Source: Desulfomicrobium sp. UBA5193 (GTDB lineage Bacteria; Desulfobacterota; Desulfovibrionia; Desulfovibrionales; Desulfomicrobiaceae). From it: DNA of 64,000 nucleotides. Positions 50,201 to 58,939 of this stretch are shown piece after piece; position 1 is the stretch's first letter, and each line of letters opens with the position of its first letter. The DNA lies in the NCBI GenBank assembly GCA_002412965.1, contig DHWB01000001.1, forward strand, positions 528 through 64,527. Direction: 5' to 3'. Under the pieces are notes generated by a model. That model worked only from the letters and a program-made list of their open reading frames with translations. It made no database searches and was not told the origin of the DNA. Position numbers and translations under genes: made by a program.

Positions 50201-52733
50201 AAAGCGGTCCGGTGGATTCCACCGTGGTTTCGGCATCGACGCGGCGGATGGGACGGGAGCCGAGAGACCATGGCGGCACGCCATCCTCGCGCAGGTACAG
50301 GAATTTGCCGGCATTGTGGGCAGGTGACGCCGGCCGGTTGGTCAGGTCGTATTCCCTGCCGTGCTTGATTTCGCTGAACACCCTGCTGTACCCGCGACCG
50401 TCCCCGGTCAGCACGGCGGTGTAGACGCCGTTGTTCAGGATGAACTCGTCCGAGGGGCTGAACCCGGGTTTTTGAAATCCGCAGGCGACAACGATGTCGG
50501 GCTTGAGCTGTTTGCGGAAATGGAACCGGATCAGACTCACGATCACAACTGTTCCGGCGAAAAGGATGATGAGCACGGCCAGGGGAGAGGCTTGTCCCTG
50601 ACCTGTTTTCTGGATCGCTTCCGCGCCGTCCCAGACGTGGGCCCAGTCTGCGCCCATGGGGAGGAAAAATGGTATGAGCAGCGGAGCCCAGGTGGCGAAG
50701 CGGCGCAGAGCCTCGGGGATGCAGCGCGTGCGTCCGGCATGGCCCTGAAAGCGGGCCAGCAGCTCGTCCAGGGCGTCGCCGCCCACAAAGGACAGGTTGA
50801 CCAGGGTGGCCACGCGCAGACCCATGTGGTCGAACCAGATCAGGATGCGGAACCAGTCATAGGCCAAAAGATGCAGGAAGGTCTCGATGCTCCAGCCGCG
50901 AAAGGCCTCCGGGGTGAGCGCGATACTTTGCCAGATGGCGGTCAGGGTGCGAATGGCCCCGTCCTGGTTGTACCAGGTCGGGTCGGGCGAGATGCGCAGC
51001 AGGGAATAGATGACCGGGGCCATCCACAGTCCCCAGCGCAGGACGCGTACGGTCTGTTCGGCAACCGCGATGAGTCCCTGACGGCTCATCAGCAGGCTGA
51101 TCGGAGCCCAGCTGCGTGCGAAGAGGGCGGTCAGAAAGAAGAAGTTCACACTGAAGAGCGGCGCGGCCAGGGACCAATTGATGACTCCCGAGACGGATTC
51201 GTTGAAGAGGATGCGCGCGCTGCCGGTGTGTGGCCCAAGGTTCATGGCCCCCCATTTGCTGAACAGGGGATAGATGACATAATCGTAAGGATTGGACTTG
51301 TGCAGGGTCACGTAGAGACGGAATTTTTCGAGCACGATGGCGGACTGGCTGGGATCGACATACCACGCGATGGCTCCGCCGATGAAGCCGCCGAGCAAGG
51401 TCCCTGTCAGGTAGACGCGCCAGTGTTGCAGGTGCATCCTTTTTTTCCGGAACATGTCGAAGAGGTCCATGGCCATGCCGGCGCCGGCGTAGGTCATGGC
51501 TCCGATGCCGGCACCGAGGAGGAAGCGGGTGCCTTGCGTGTTGAGCATCATGGCCTGCACCGGGATGAGGTACAGGCCGCCGCCAAGCAGGGCTCCGCGA
51601 AGATAGAGGTGCGGTTGCAGGGAACTGTCCGCCAGACGCAAGAAAAACGGACGGCTGCCGTCAAAGGATTCGAGAATGGTTTTGGCCAGGGGCATGAACA
51701 GAGCCCCCAAAACCAAGTGGGTCAACAGCGGCTGCGCCAGCTGGGCTGCGTTCAGCAGGTTGGATTGGGTCATGCCGTGGATCAGAAAAAGCAGGCCCAG
51801 AAAGAGCGCGCTGTACGAAGCTCCCTTGCCCATGCCTTCCCGGAGATAGCCCGCCCCCCAATACCCGACGGGTCGCCTGCCCTTGAGCGCGTCCATGAGC
51901 AGGCCGGTCAAGAGGAAGGTCTGTCCCCACAGGCCCGCCTGGGCCAGCGCCACGGAAACGATGGCAGCGAGAACACCCAGCCCGAGCGGGAGGTTGGCCA
52001 CCTGCTGCGTCGAGCCAAGGTCGGCTATGAGCGGAGTCAGCCCCGCAAAGGCCGCGCTGAGCAGGAGGAGCAGGTAGGCGCGGGGTTCGCGCAGCAGGAT
52101 GCGGATGCACAAGGCGTTCAGGATCAGCGCGGTGGCCACGTTGAATCCGGTCAGAACCAGCACTCTTCCATAGAGCTCGTGGCCGCGCGTTTCGAGCAGG
52201 CCTGATCCGGGGAGGAAGGCGCCCGCTTGCTGGAGCAGCGCGGGAGTCTGCAGGAGCAAGAGCCAGTTGAAGACAAAGGGTGTGGCCAGGAGGCAGAGTT
52301 GGGTGAGCAGGGATGGATGACATCCTTTGCGTGCCAGAACGATGGCCAGGAGGAGGATATGGGCGATGGCCATGAAGGCGGCGCACAAGGGGCTTATGCG
52401 CAGGAGGTCGGTCCAACTCTCCGGCGCCTGCCAGATGGCGATGTGTCCGCTGCTGGCCACAGTCAACAACACCGGGATGAGGGCATCGCGAAGGGCTTCG
52501 AAGAGACTGGGAAAACTGCGGGTGGCGCTCAGGTTCAGTCCAAGGGCGCAGGCGAGTCCGAATGCCCCGGCCAGCAGCGCGGGCCCGAATGGAGTTGCCA
52601 GCAGCGGCAAGGCTTGAACCCAGGAGGGGACGTCGCCGTACACGAGCGCGGCCACGGGGGAAAAAAGCAACAGCGCGGCACAGACGCCGAGTCGGGAAGA
52701 CCAGGGGAAGGCCGCAAAGGAGGAAGCGTTCAC
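47205..52733 (-). CDS. Membrane-anchored GH94-type glycoside phosphorylase-like protein
   Basis: The 1842-residue protein has an N-terminal half (about 1-720) of roughly 16-20 hydrophobic helices and a C-terminal half (about 740-1835) that is a GH94 catalytic module. Visible are GFSPSDEFILNNGVYTAVLT, WFVPELQAIFSR, QLQDALPLIIL, HDWNDGLSAVGMDGKG (catalytic Asp in DWND), RENGAQYSHGASWLVDAL and SWYTGAAARMLWAAYGILG. Cyclic beta-1,2-glucan synthases (NdvB/Cgs) combine a glycosyltransferase, a middle domain and a GH94 domain in about 2800 residues; here the GT84-like part is not evident and the size is 1000 residues shorter. A role in making or trimming periplasmic beta-glucans is inferred. Confidence 0.8.
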   Translation of the reverse strand: MNASSFAAFPWSSRLGVCAALLLFSPVAALVYGDVPSWVQALPLLATPFGPALLAGAFGLACALGLNLSATRSFPSLFEALRDALIPVLLTVASSGHIAIWQAPESWTDLLRISPLCAAFMAIAHILLLAIVLARKGCHPSLLTQLCLLATPFVFNWLLLLQTPALLQQAGAFLPGSGLLETRGHELYGRVLVLTGFNVATALILNALCIRILLREPRAYLLLLLSAAFAGLTPLIADLGSTQQVANLPLGLGVLAAIVSVALAQAGLWGQTFLLTGLLMDALKGRRPVGYWGAGYLREGMGKGASYSALFLGLLFLIHGMTQSNLLNAAQLAQPLLTHLVLGALFMPLAKTILESFDGSRPFFLRLADSSLQPHLYLRGALLGGGLYLIPVQAMMLNTQGTRFLLGAGIGAMTYAGAGMAMDLFDMFRKKRMHLQHWRVYLTGTLLGGFIGGAIAWYVDPSQSAIVLEKFRLYVTLHKSNPYDYVIYPLFSKWGAMNLGPHTGSARILFNESVSGVINWSLAAPLFSVNFFFLTALFARSWAPISLLMSRQGLIAVAEQTVRVLRWGLWMAPVIYSLLRISPDPTWYNQDGAIRTLTAIWQSIALTPEAFRGWSIETFLHLLAYDWFRILIWFDHMGLRVATLVNLSFVGGDALDELLARFQGHAGRTRCIPEALRRFATWAPLLIPFFLPMGADWAHVWDGAEAIQKTGQGQASPLAVLIILFAGTVVIVSLIRFHFRKQLKPDIVVACGFQKPGFSPSDEFILNNGVYTAVLTGDGRGYSRVFSEIKHGREYDLTNRPASPAHNAGKFLYLREDGVPPWSLGSRPIRRVDAETTVESTGPLSVRLACLCEGIEAFADVIVLPNQNAEICRIRLSNKQAGPRRLELTSYREICLNDPNPPLRHPFYNRQHIATWFVPELQAIFSRNRMLKTATSNPRDTRPSPEVYFHAAHIPDQTSARLTGYEDNRSVFIGNNTLRDPAGLTTAPRGVEDRDLHYTFDPIASLRICVDLEPGGTAEILLVDGYAPTADQGTLMLRQILGLGELPVVHPTKLTQPSRTIKEYSVDAMLHPAPEEVFSFSENGERLHLGWKTPRRWAHLMVNELGYGALATNDGAITSFMGNSQQNALTPFAPDSMTTQDPGQIFYLRNMETGEISSPTFVPFRDKKADYEVTFGLGHCIFRNSRDGITTDLTAFVLHDRTMEARLLRIINDTDRPVTYTVTFFAQMVLADVPVDSVNQILTETDPDANAIFFSRPENLFQHGWAFVSSSLPASSMETHLNRFLGEGRTLHDPYMVEFGEPDLNQEDDGYRVAVLSGTITVPARDEACMHVLIGQAADIPTCRRLMATMPLTEDVMEAQDLATLWWQNLLGAIRVQTNSPAFDRLINTWLPYQTLTARLWGRLGPQQRSGAYGFRDQLQDALPLIILRPAQARAQILLHAKQQFREGDVLQWWHQTWDGRTGLGIRNRASDPHLWLAYMTCRYVEISGDHSILEESIPFLEGPRIPHGQEGIAFVPRQSRDSGTLLEHCLRTVDLTLTRLGQNGLPLMGAHDWNDGLSAVGMDGKGTSVWLGFFLHDVLRAITPLVAQYHGRSRAEAYEAQAQRLRAALQGMWREDHFARAVSDKGEVLDYADALCSAWPLLSAAVDPKQGETALLTGLSRLEKDNMVLLLAPFFDEESKPYPGRIADYPPGVRENGAQYSHGASWLVDALTVLANQAAESGDPAKAASWRSDALRVWLKISPLAHAREGELQTYGLPPHQQPADIFYGPGFEGRGGWSWYTGAAARMLWAAYGILGINMKDGQPHLDPTILSAKGTLRVLKLWMNGGEVFVRKEDRHDND

Positions 52734-53081
52734 GAAAATTCCGTTGTGACTGAGGGTGAGTAGGCCGCAGGCGGCTCAGGATCGGGGCTGCCCTGCGCAT
52801 GAGATGCCGAAGGTGTCCCGGACTGGTCCTTCTTGTCATCAGCTGTGTATAAATTCAAGGCTTGCCTTGGACAGGAATGCGCGGGTAAAGCGGTGCAAGA
52901 AAAATCTGCGGCGTTTTTTGATTCGAGCCGCAAGGGAGCAGCTACTGGCGAACCGTGTCGGCTTTTCAGGCGGGCACTTGCGGCGAAAAAGACTCGCGCC
53001 TGAGGCCCTGCTCCGGATAATCATCCATCACCATGCTTTAATTTTTTGCTTCAAGTGCATTTTTCACGAGGAGGTTTTTTC
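52734..53081. promoter_or_regulatory. Divergent promoter region between the GH94 gene and the cytochrome module
   Basis: This 348-base region has no recognisable gene. It includes a CAAGGC-TT-GCCTTG palindrome (52857-52870) and a CTTTAATTTT segment just upstream of the plus-strand start. The frame 52756-53187 is a shadow that overlaps the next gene. Confidence 0.4.
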
Positions 53082-54134
53082 ATGGATCCTGCCGCGCTCA
53101 TCCCCTCACCGGACAGCATTCCCGTGGCCTGGGGCTGGTTTGAAGTTTTCAAGCTGGTCACGTTTGTGTGCCACCTCCTGCTTATGAACGCTGTTTTTGG
53201 TGGTGCCGTCTTCGCGTTGTTGCGCGGCAACTCTTCGGGAGCCGGACCGCAGCTGGCCAAGCGTCTGCCGACCACCCTGGCCTTGACCGTGAACCTCGGG
53301 GTTCCGCCCCTGCTTTTTGTTCAGGTCCTGTACGGACAATTTCTGTACACTGCGGCCATTCTCTCCGCCGTGTACTGGATGCTGCTGATCGCCCTGGTCA
53401 TGATCGCATACGGTCTGCTGTATGTGTACGCCGGGCGGCTCAAAAGCACGTCCGCAGGTCCCTTGTCCGCTTTGGCCCTGCCCGTGGCCGTCTGCTTCCT
53501 GCTGGCCACGAGCTTCATTTTGACCAATATAATGTCGCTTGCGATCCGACCCGAGGGTTGGATCCAGTATTTTCAGAATCCTCAAGGCACGATCTTGAAT
53601 CTTGGGGACCCGACCCTGTTCCCGCGCTGGCTGCATTTTGTGTTTGCCGCGCTGGCCACGGGGGGGCTCTTCACGGCGCTCCTGAATTTCCGGGACACCG
53701 GGAGCGAGGCGGCCAAGGCGCGCACAACCATGGGAATGAAGTGGTTCACGCATGTCAGTCTGATCCAGGCTGCAGTGGGTGTGTGGTGGCTCATGGCGCT
53801 GCCGCGTGAGGTCATGCTCCTTTTCATGGGTGGGAGCGCCTTGCATACGGCGGTCTTTCTGGCCGCGCTCGGTGCTGCCGTGGTCGTTCTGGTGTTGGGC
53901 TTCATGGGCCGGGTCGTGCCCGCGACGGCGGCGCTGGTCCTGACAGTTGCTGTCATGGCCGGCATGCGCGAGCTGGTGCGCATGGCCTATTTGGGGCGGT
54001 ATTTCCACCCGCAGAATCTGGAGGTCACGGGCCAGTACGGTTCCTTCTTCGTTTTTCTTTTCAGTTTCGCGGCCGGTCTGGGGGCCATCGCGTACATGCT
54101 CACATTGCATCGGAAAGCCGGGGGGGGGATATAG
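53082..54134 (+). CDS. Polytopic membrane protein, partner of the bd-like octahaem cytochrome
   Basis: The 350-residue integral membrane protein has about 8-9 helices and starts MDPAALIPSPDSIPVAWGWF after a strong GAGGAGG site. His residues at or near helix ends (FVCHLLL; PRWLHFVF; KWFTHVS; SALHTAV) could bind b-haems or quinone. It precedes the octahaem protein by 3 bases, so the two are co-expressed. It has no named family that I can assign; the architecture suggests it and the N-terminus of the next protein form a two-subunit quinone-reactive core (inference). Confidence 0.75.
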   Translation: MDPAALIPSPDSIPVAWGWFEVFKLVTFVCHLLLMNAVFGGAVFALLRGNSSGAGPQLAKRLPTTLALTVNLGVPPLLFVQVLYGQFLYTAAILSAVYWMLLIALVMIAYGLLYVYAGRLKSTSAGPLSALALPVAVCFLLATSFILTNIMSLAIRPEGWIQYFQNPQGTILNLGDPTLFPRWLHFVFAALATGGLFTALLNFRDTGSEAAKARTTMGMKWFTHVSLIQAAVGVWWLMALPREVMLLFMGGSALHTAVFLAALGAAVVVLVLGFMGRVVPATAALVLTVAVMAGMRELVRMAYLGRYFHPQNLEVTGQYGSFFVFLFSFAAGLGAIAYMLTLHRKAGGGI

Positions 54135-54137
54135 GTC

Positions 54138-56753
54138 ATGGAGTATCCTGTTTGGCAACTCGCGGAGCTTGCCGGTGGATTCTGGGTGGCGCTCATCGCC
54201 ACGACGCACGTCTTTGTCGCACACTTCGCCGTGGGCGGCGGGTTGTTTCTGGTTTTGACCGAGGCGCGGGCCAGACGCCAAAACTCCCCGGAACTGCTCA
54301 GCTTCGTGCGCAGGCACACCAAGTTTTTCCTGCTGCTCACGATGGTCTTTGGCGGTGTCTCGGGGGTGGGCATCTGGTTCATCATTTCCGTGCTGTCACC
54401 GGCCGCGACCTCGTCATTGATCCACATTTTCGGTTGGGGTTTCGCCACGGAGTGGGTTTTTTTCGTTGGCGAGATCGTGGCCCTGCTCATCTACCATTAT
54501 TCTTTCGACCGCATGAATCCTCGCGATCACATGATCATCGGCTGGATGTATTTTGTCTTTGCCTGGCTCTCCCTGTTCGTCATCAACGGGATTATCGGGT
54601 TCATGCTCACCCCTGGGGAGTGGCTGGTCAGCGGCGATTATTGGGATGGTTTCTTCAATCCCACCTTCTGGCCTTCCACCGTTTTCAGGACATTTCTGGC
54701 GTTCATGCTGGCCGGGCTGTTCGGTTTCCTGACGGCATTGCGCATCCCCGGCGATGCGACCCGCGAGGATGCCATGCGGATCTGCGCCCTGTGGGTGGCG
54801 GTCTCTCTGCCCCTGCTGCTGCTGTCGGGATGGTGGTACCTGGCCGCGCTTCCTGTCGATGTGTATGAATTCATTACTCAAAAATCCGTGGAGATAACTC
54901 CGTATTTCAAGATTCTGCCCGTGTCGGCCGTAGCCGTCATGCTGGGCAGCCTCTTCATGGCCCTGCGCCTGCCTCACGGGGTGCGCGTGGTTTTGGCCGG
55001 ACTGCTGCTGGTCGGAGGGTTTGCCATCCTCGGTGCCTTTGAATTCGTGCGTGAGGCTGGTCGCAAACCCTGGATCATTTATGGACATACCTGGGCCCAG
55101 GGCGTGCGCCTCAGCGATGCCGGTGAATTGGATGCCCCCTTCCTGCCTCGTGCCAAGTGGGTCGCCACCAAGGACACGTCGGACAGCCTGGCCGCAGGCC
55201 GCGAGCTCTTTGTTCAGCAATGCCTGTCCTGCCACAGCGTGGGCGGTCCCATGAACGACATCCGCAAAGTCACGGCCAACGTGGCGACCGTCGGTATGGA
55301 GAGCTATCTGATTGGTCAGGGCCAGCTTTTCAAACACATGCCGCCCTTTCTGGGCGATGCGAAGGAACGTCGCGCTCTTGCGGAATACATTACGATCGTC
55401 ATCAACGGGCGCGAACCCGATGACCATGCCGAGGTAGAGATCGTTCCCCTGCATGAGGAGCCGCTGCCCTTTGACCGGGACGCGGACGAGTTCGTGCTCC
55501 TGGCCTGGAACACTTTGGGCATGAAGTGCATCTCCGACGGGGACGCCTTCTTCTCCATTCTGCCTCCAGGCAGTACTCTTGGCGCGGTGCTGATCCGGCG
55601 TGGAGAGTATCCGGAACTGGTCGACGGTACGGACGTGGAGATCGCCTACGAGGCGCCGGCAGGTTTCAAGAACCCTTCGGCCCATGTGGAGTTCTGGAAG
55701 CATGCCCCTTCGATTTTGGGCAAGGAGCTTGCCCCCGATGTCTCCGCCTCGGGCCTGGGTCCGGACGGGATCATGGCGTTCAATGAGAAGTCCCGGATTT
55801 TCGAGGCTGCGGGCATCCCCGTGGTTCCCTATGCCGATGACGGCAGCGTGAATCCGTATCCGGTGTTCATGGTCACGGCCAAGGACAAGGCTTCGGGTGA
55901 AGTTGTGGCCCGGACCAAGGTCGTGGTGCCCGTGAGCACGGAGATGGGCTGTCGCAGCTGCCATGGAGGGGAGTGGCGCAGGAACGGGGTCACGGGCATC
56001 TCCGATGTGGCGGCCACGGGTGTGCTCGAAGCGCACGACAAGCGCTCCGGCACAAGCCTTCTGGCTCAGGCCAAGGCCGGCAAGCCTGTGCTCTGTCAGA
56101 GCTGCCATCCCGATCCGCTCCTGAACGCCAAAGGTGATCCCAAGCTTTTGAACCTGTCAGCTGCCATCCACGGCTTTCATGTGCAATACCTCAAGGGGCA
56201 GAGCACGGAGAGTTGTTCACGCTGCCATCCGGACAGTCCCACCGGCGTGACTCGTTGCCTGCGCGACAATCATGCGTCCGTGGGCCTTGGGTGTCAGCAT
56301 TGCCACGGATATCTGGAGGACCACACCCTGTCCCTGCTCAAAGGGGAGGAAAAGGCGGGCAAGGAGCGGGCCAGGCTGTACATGGCCGGCATCGATTCAC
56401 GCGTGGCGCCCGACGTGGCGGATATTGAGCCGCGCACCCCCTGGCTGCAGGAGCCGGACTGTATGACCTGTCACGGCGATACGGACCTTGATCCGCAGTC
56501 TGTCTCGGCGTTCAATGTCTGGACCGGGGGCGCGGGAGAACTGTACCGCAATCGCAAGGACGCGACCGAGTCCCTGCCGTGTCTCGCGTGCCATGGTGCC
56601 CCCCATGCGACCTATCCGGCCAATAATGCCTACGGTCCGCAGCGCGACAACCTCCAGCCCATGCAGTACATGGGTTTTGCGGGGGTGATGGGGTCCGGGG
56701 AGTCGTGCGCGGTCTGCCATATCGAAATGCCGCCCGGTGATGCGCATCATTGA
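54138..56753 (+). CDS. Fused cytochrome bd subunit I-like / octahaem cytochrome c
   Basis: 871 residues. The N-terminal part (about 1-340) has about eight helices and resembles cytochrome bd subunit I in layout, with early His residues in ATTHVFVAHFAVGGG and a GRKPWIIYG motif like GRQPW of CydA. From about 350 to the end it is a periplasmic c-type module with eight CxxCH sites: CLSCH, CRSCH, CQSCH, CSRCH, CQHCH, CMTCH, CLACH, CAVCH. The first is in a monohaem c-domain (AAGRELFVQQCLSCHSVGGPM). It should carry electrons between the quinone pool and periplasmic cytochromes. Typical bd lacks such a module, so O2 reduction is unproven. Confidence 0.85.
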   Translation: MEYPVWQLAELAGGFWVALIATTHVFVAHFAVGGGLFLVLTEARARRQNSPELLSFVRRHTKFFLLLTMVFGGVSGVGIWFIISVLSPAATSSLIHIFGWGFATEWVFFVGEIVALLIYHYSFDRMNPRDHMIIGWMYFVFAWLSLFVINGIIGFMLTPGEWLVSGDYWDGFFNPTFWPSTVFRTFLAFMLAGLFGFLTALRIPGDATREDAMRICALWVAVSLPLLLLSGWWYLAALPVDVYEFITQKSVEITPYFKILPVSAVAVMLGSLFMALRLPHGVRVVLAGLLLVGGFAILGAFEFVREAGRKPWIIYGHTWAQGVRLSDAGELDAPFLPRAKWVATKDTSDSLAAGRELFVQQCLSCHSVGGPMNDIRKVTANVATVGMESYLIGQGQLFKHMPPFLGDAKERRALAEYITIVINGREPDDHAEVEIVPLHEEPLPFDRDADEFVLLAWNTLGMKCISDGDAFFSILPPGSTLGAVLIRRGEYPELVDGTDVEIAYEAPAGFKNPSAHVEFWKHAPSILGKELAPDVSASGLGPDGIMAFNEKSRIFEAAGIPVVPYADDGSVNPYPVFMVTAKDKASGEVVARTKVVVPVSTEMGCRSCHGGEWRRNGVTGISDVAATGVLEAHDKRSGTSLLAQAKAGKPVLCQSCHPDPLLNAKGDPKLLNLSAAIHGFHVQYLKGQSTESCSRCHPDSPTGVTRCLRDNHASVGLGCQHCHGYLEDHTLSLLKGEEKAGKERARLYMAGIDSRVAPDVADIEPRTPWLQEPDCMTCHGDTDLDPQSVSAFNVWTGGAGELYRNRKDATESLPCLACHGAPHATYPANNAYGPQRDNLQPMQYMGFAGVMGSGESCAVCHIEMPPGDAHH

Positions 56754-56804
56754 TGTGTGCGCGGCGGCAGGTCAGCGGAGGGAGACCTCTTTGATCTGGA
56801 ACGG

Positions 56805-56838
56805 AAACGGCGCGGGGTTTTCCTCGTGCCGTTTTTTC
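56805..56838 (+). terminator. Terminator after the octahaem cytochrome gene
   Basis: Imperfect stem AACGGCGCGGGG/CCTCGTGCCGTT followed by TTTTCTC, 52 bases after the stop. Confidence 0.7.
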
Positions 56839-56918
56839 TCTGCATTGGGTACGGTGCTCCCCAAGGGGCGAGGCACCTTCGTGGTTTTGCAAGACAGGCG
56901 TATTGTCCTGGAGGACTG

Positions 56919-57395
56919 ATGGATTTCGATCTGGAAAAGATGGTCGCGGCGCTGGGGCAGTCCCTGCGCAGTCAGCGGTATCGGATGGCCACCGCCGAGT
57001 CCTGTACCGGAGGCTTGGTGGCCTGCACCCTGACGGATGTGGCGGGGAGTTCCGAGTGGTTCGAGGGCGGCGTCGTGGCCTATGACAACAGGGTCAAGAT
57101 GAGGCTTCTCGCCGTTCCGGAAGAAATCCTTGTCCGGCACGGGGCGGTCAGCCGGGAGTGCGTGGAGAGCATGGCCCGGGGGGTGTGCACGCTCATGGAT
57201 GTTCCCGTTGGGCTGGCCATCTCCGGTATCGCAGGACCGGGCGGGGGAACTCCGGACAAGCCCGTGGGCACGGTCTGGGTTGCCTGGCAGAGCGCCGGAC
57301 GGGTCTGGAGCCGTGATTTCCGCTTTGACGGGTCGCGTAGGGAGATCAAGATGCAGAGCATGCGCGCGGCCATTACGGAGCTGGCTGCGGCGTAA
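56919..57395 (+). CDS. pncC: Nicotinamide-nucleotide amidohydrolase (CinA C-terminal family)
   Basis: The 158-residue stand-alone CinA C-domain has MATAESCTGGLVACTLTDVAG, YDNRVKMRLL and AISGIAGPGGGTPDKPVGTVW. Members deamidate NMN to NaMN in pyridine-nucleotide salvage. ATG 56919 follows CTGGAGGACTG; the longer frame from 56757 is noncoding leader. The N-terminal MoCF domain of full CinA is absent. Confidence 0.88.
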   Translation: MDFDLEKMVAALGQSLRSQRYRMATAESCTGGLVACTLTDVAGSSEWFEGGVVAYDNRVKMRLLAVPEEILVRHGAVSRECVESMARGVCTLMDVPVGLAISGIAGPGGGTPDKPVGTVWVAWQSAGRVWSRDFRFDGSRREIKMQSMRAAITELAAA

Positions 57396-57401
57396 AAAAA
57401 A

Positions 57402-57423
57402 CGGCGCCTCTTTTGAAGCGCCG
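57402..57423 (-). terminator. Terminator of the minus-strand gene at 57459
   Basis: Stem CGGCGC/GCGCCG with a 10-base loop, followed on the minus strand by eight T. It overlaps the 3' end region of the convergent pncC gene. Confidence 0.8.
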
Positions 57424-57458
57424 CAAAAAAACGGGAGAAGTGGCACCGGAACCGGGCG

Positions 57459-57923
57459 TCAGTTCAGATAGTCGCCGCGGTTGAACTTGAATTCTTCCGT
57501 GGTGGTCAGGATGTCCAGTTCTTCGATCATGGTTTTGAGTCCCTGACCCACGGCAGGAGCCTGGGCCAGATCGCCCTTGACCTCCTGGATGTTTTGGCGA
57601 ATGTCCGCGAGCAGGCTGTACCCTTCGCGCAAATTGCCGTTCGCCGCGCCAATGATTTGGGAATAATCTTCCCACTTGGAAAGCAATGAGTTCATCTTGT
57701 CCATGACCGTCTGCTCTGTCGGGTTGTGCAGCATGGCGGCCTGCATGGCCTGATCGAGTCGTACCATGGGGCCGACCGGTATCGCGGCTGTGCTGGCCTC
57801 GGCGGAGGATGCGGAGCCCAGTTCCTGGGCCAGGGCCTGCGCAAATCCTTCGCCTGGAGTGTTCCGGGCCGTGTTTTTTTGTTGGAGCTGCAGGGCAGCC
57901 AATTGATCCGAGGTGATTTTCAT
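57459..57923 (-). CDS. Hypothetical protein, possibly flagellum-associated
   Basis: The 154-residue soluble protein starts MKITSDQLAALQLQQKN with a GGAAGGAG site (57923). It is rich in Gln and Ala, contains helical stretches (LDQAMQAAMLHNPTEQTVMD; MNSLLSKWEDYSQII) and ends FKFNRGDYLN. The look resembles small secretion or flagellar-rod-related proteins, but no family is recognised. It is monocistronic with its own terminator. Confidence 0.7.
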   Translation of the reverse strand: MKITSDQLAALQLQQKNTARNTPGEGFAQALAQELGSASSAEASTAAIPVGPMVRLDQAMQAAMLHNPTEQTVMDKMNSLLSKWEDYSQIIGAANGNLREGYSLLADIRQNIQEVKGDLAQAPAVGQGLKTMIEELDILTTTEEFKFNRGDYLN

Positions 57924-58116
57924 GGCCATCTCCTTCCTTTTTGAACCAGATAAAGCAAAGTCCCTGCCAAGAAGAGGTCTTGTTGTAATATATGGATTTT
58001 TTTGATTATTATCTGATTGAGTCGGCAAGGTTTGCCGAGCGCTCGTTGTGGAGCCGTTTCAGGGCATGTACCAGCCTCGCCGGACCCCGGTCAATGCGCC
58101 CGGAGGGCCCTCGCCT

Positions 58117-58731
58117 ATGAAGCGGATGTGGGAAGCCGAAGTGCTTGAGCTGCAGCGGGGCGGGCTCGTCATCTACCCGACGGAAACCTTGTACGCCTTG
58201 GGCTGCCTGGCTACGCTGCATCCTGCCGTCGAGCGAGTTTATGCGGCCAAGGGCCGGCCTGCGGACAAGCCGCTCCCCCTGATCATTGCCGATTGGGACA
58301 TGGCCGAACGCTTTTTGCGCTTGGATGGCCCAGGGCTTGCGCTGGCCCGGAAATTTTGGCCGGGCCCGCTCTCCATCGTGACGCAGGTCGATTCAAGCAT
58401 CAGCCCACTGGCGAAGGATCAGGCCGGCAGGTCGGCCGTGCGCATGACCCCGCATGTCATCGCCGCGCGACTCTGTCAGGAGGCCGGCGCGCCGCTGGTA
58501 TCCTCCAGCGCCAATCGCAGCGGGCACCAGCCAGTGAGCCGCCCCGGCGATTTGGACCCGGAGCTTGTGCGCCAGTCCGGAGCCCTGGTCCTGGACGCCA
58601 CCCCGTGGCCCGAGGGCGGTGCGCCTTCGACCCTGGTGCGAATGCTGGGCGCAAATGTCGTGCAGGTGCTGCGCACAGGGGCGATCTCCACTCAGGAGAT
58701 TGTCTCCGGCGGGTTTGAAGTGATTTTTTAG
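58117..58731 (+). CDS. Sua5/YciO/YrdC-type threonylcarbamoyl-AMP synthase
   Basis: About 204 residues. GGLVIYPTETLYALGC is the nucleotide/bicarbonate-binding start, with YAAKGRPADKPLPLII, FWPGPLSIV and PLVSSSANRSGHQPV as family motifs. It makes threonylcarbamoyl-AMP for t6A in tRNA, or is the YciO paralogue. ATG 58117 (GGAGGG nine bases upstream) is chosen over GTG 58048. Confidence 0.88.
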   Translation: MKRMWEAEVLELQRGGLVIYPTETLYALGCLATLHPAVERVYAAKGRPADKPLPLIIADWDMAERFLRLDGPGLALARKFWPGPLSIVTQVDSSISPLAKDQAGRSAVRMTPHVIAARLCQEAGAPLVSSSANRSGHQPVSRPGDLDPELVRQSGALVLDATPWPEGGAPSTLVRMLGANVVQVLRTGAISTQEIVSGGFEVIF

Positions 58732-58894
58732 TACAAAAAATTTTATAGCCGATGGGCTGGGACGGGGCTTGACGTGAACGGGGTTTAAAATTTTGTATTT
58801 CAAGATGGCGCGGTGGTCGTCACCGAGTTCGGATAAAGTGTTTGTTTTCAGTGTATTAAGTTTTTTAAGAAAAAATATGCGGGCTCGATTTTTT

Positions 58895-58911
58895 TTGGCC
58901 CACACCTTGCT
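58895..58911 (+). promoter_or_regulatory. Probable sigma-54 (RpoN) promoter
   Basis: TTGGCCCACACCTTGCT has GG and GC separated by ten bases, exactly the -24/-12 spacing of RpoN promoters, with YTGGC and TTGCT both present. The start would fall near 58922, only about 20 bases before a strong hairpin. It could feed a small RNA or the Nudix-glgA-CBM48 genes. Needs an enhancer-binding protein. Confidence 0.55.
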
Positions 58912-58939
58912 AGGTTAAAAATAACTTCCTCTTTTTGCC

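Noticed and set aside
50361..52205. 614-codon plus-strand frame opposite the GH94 gene
   Set aside because: Gln/Glu/Gly/His-rich antisense of membrane-helix codons; the minus strand carries the real protein features.
54414..56108. 564-codon minus-strand frame opposite the octahaem cytochrome gene
   Set aside because: Antisense shadow; the plus strand has eight CxxCH motifs.
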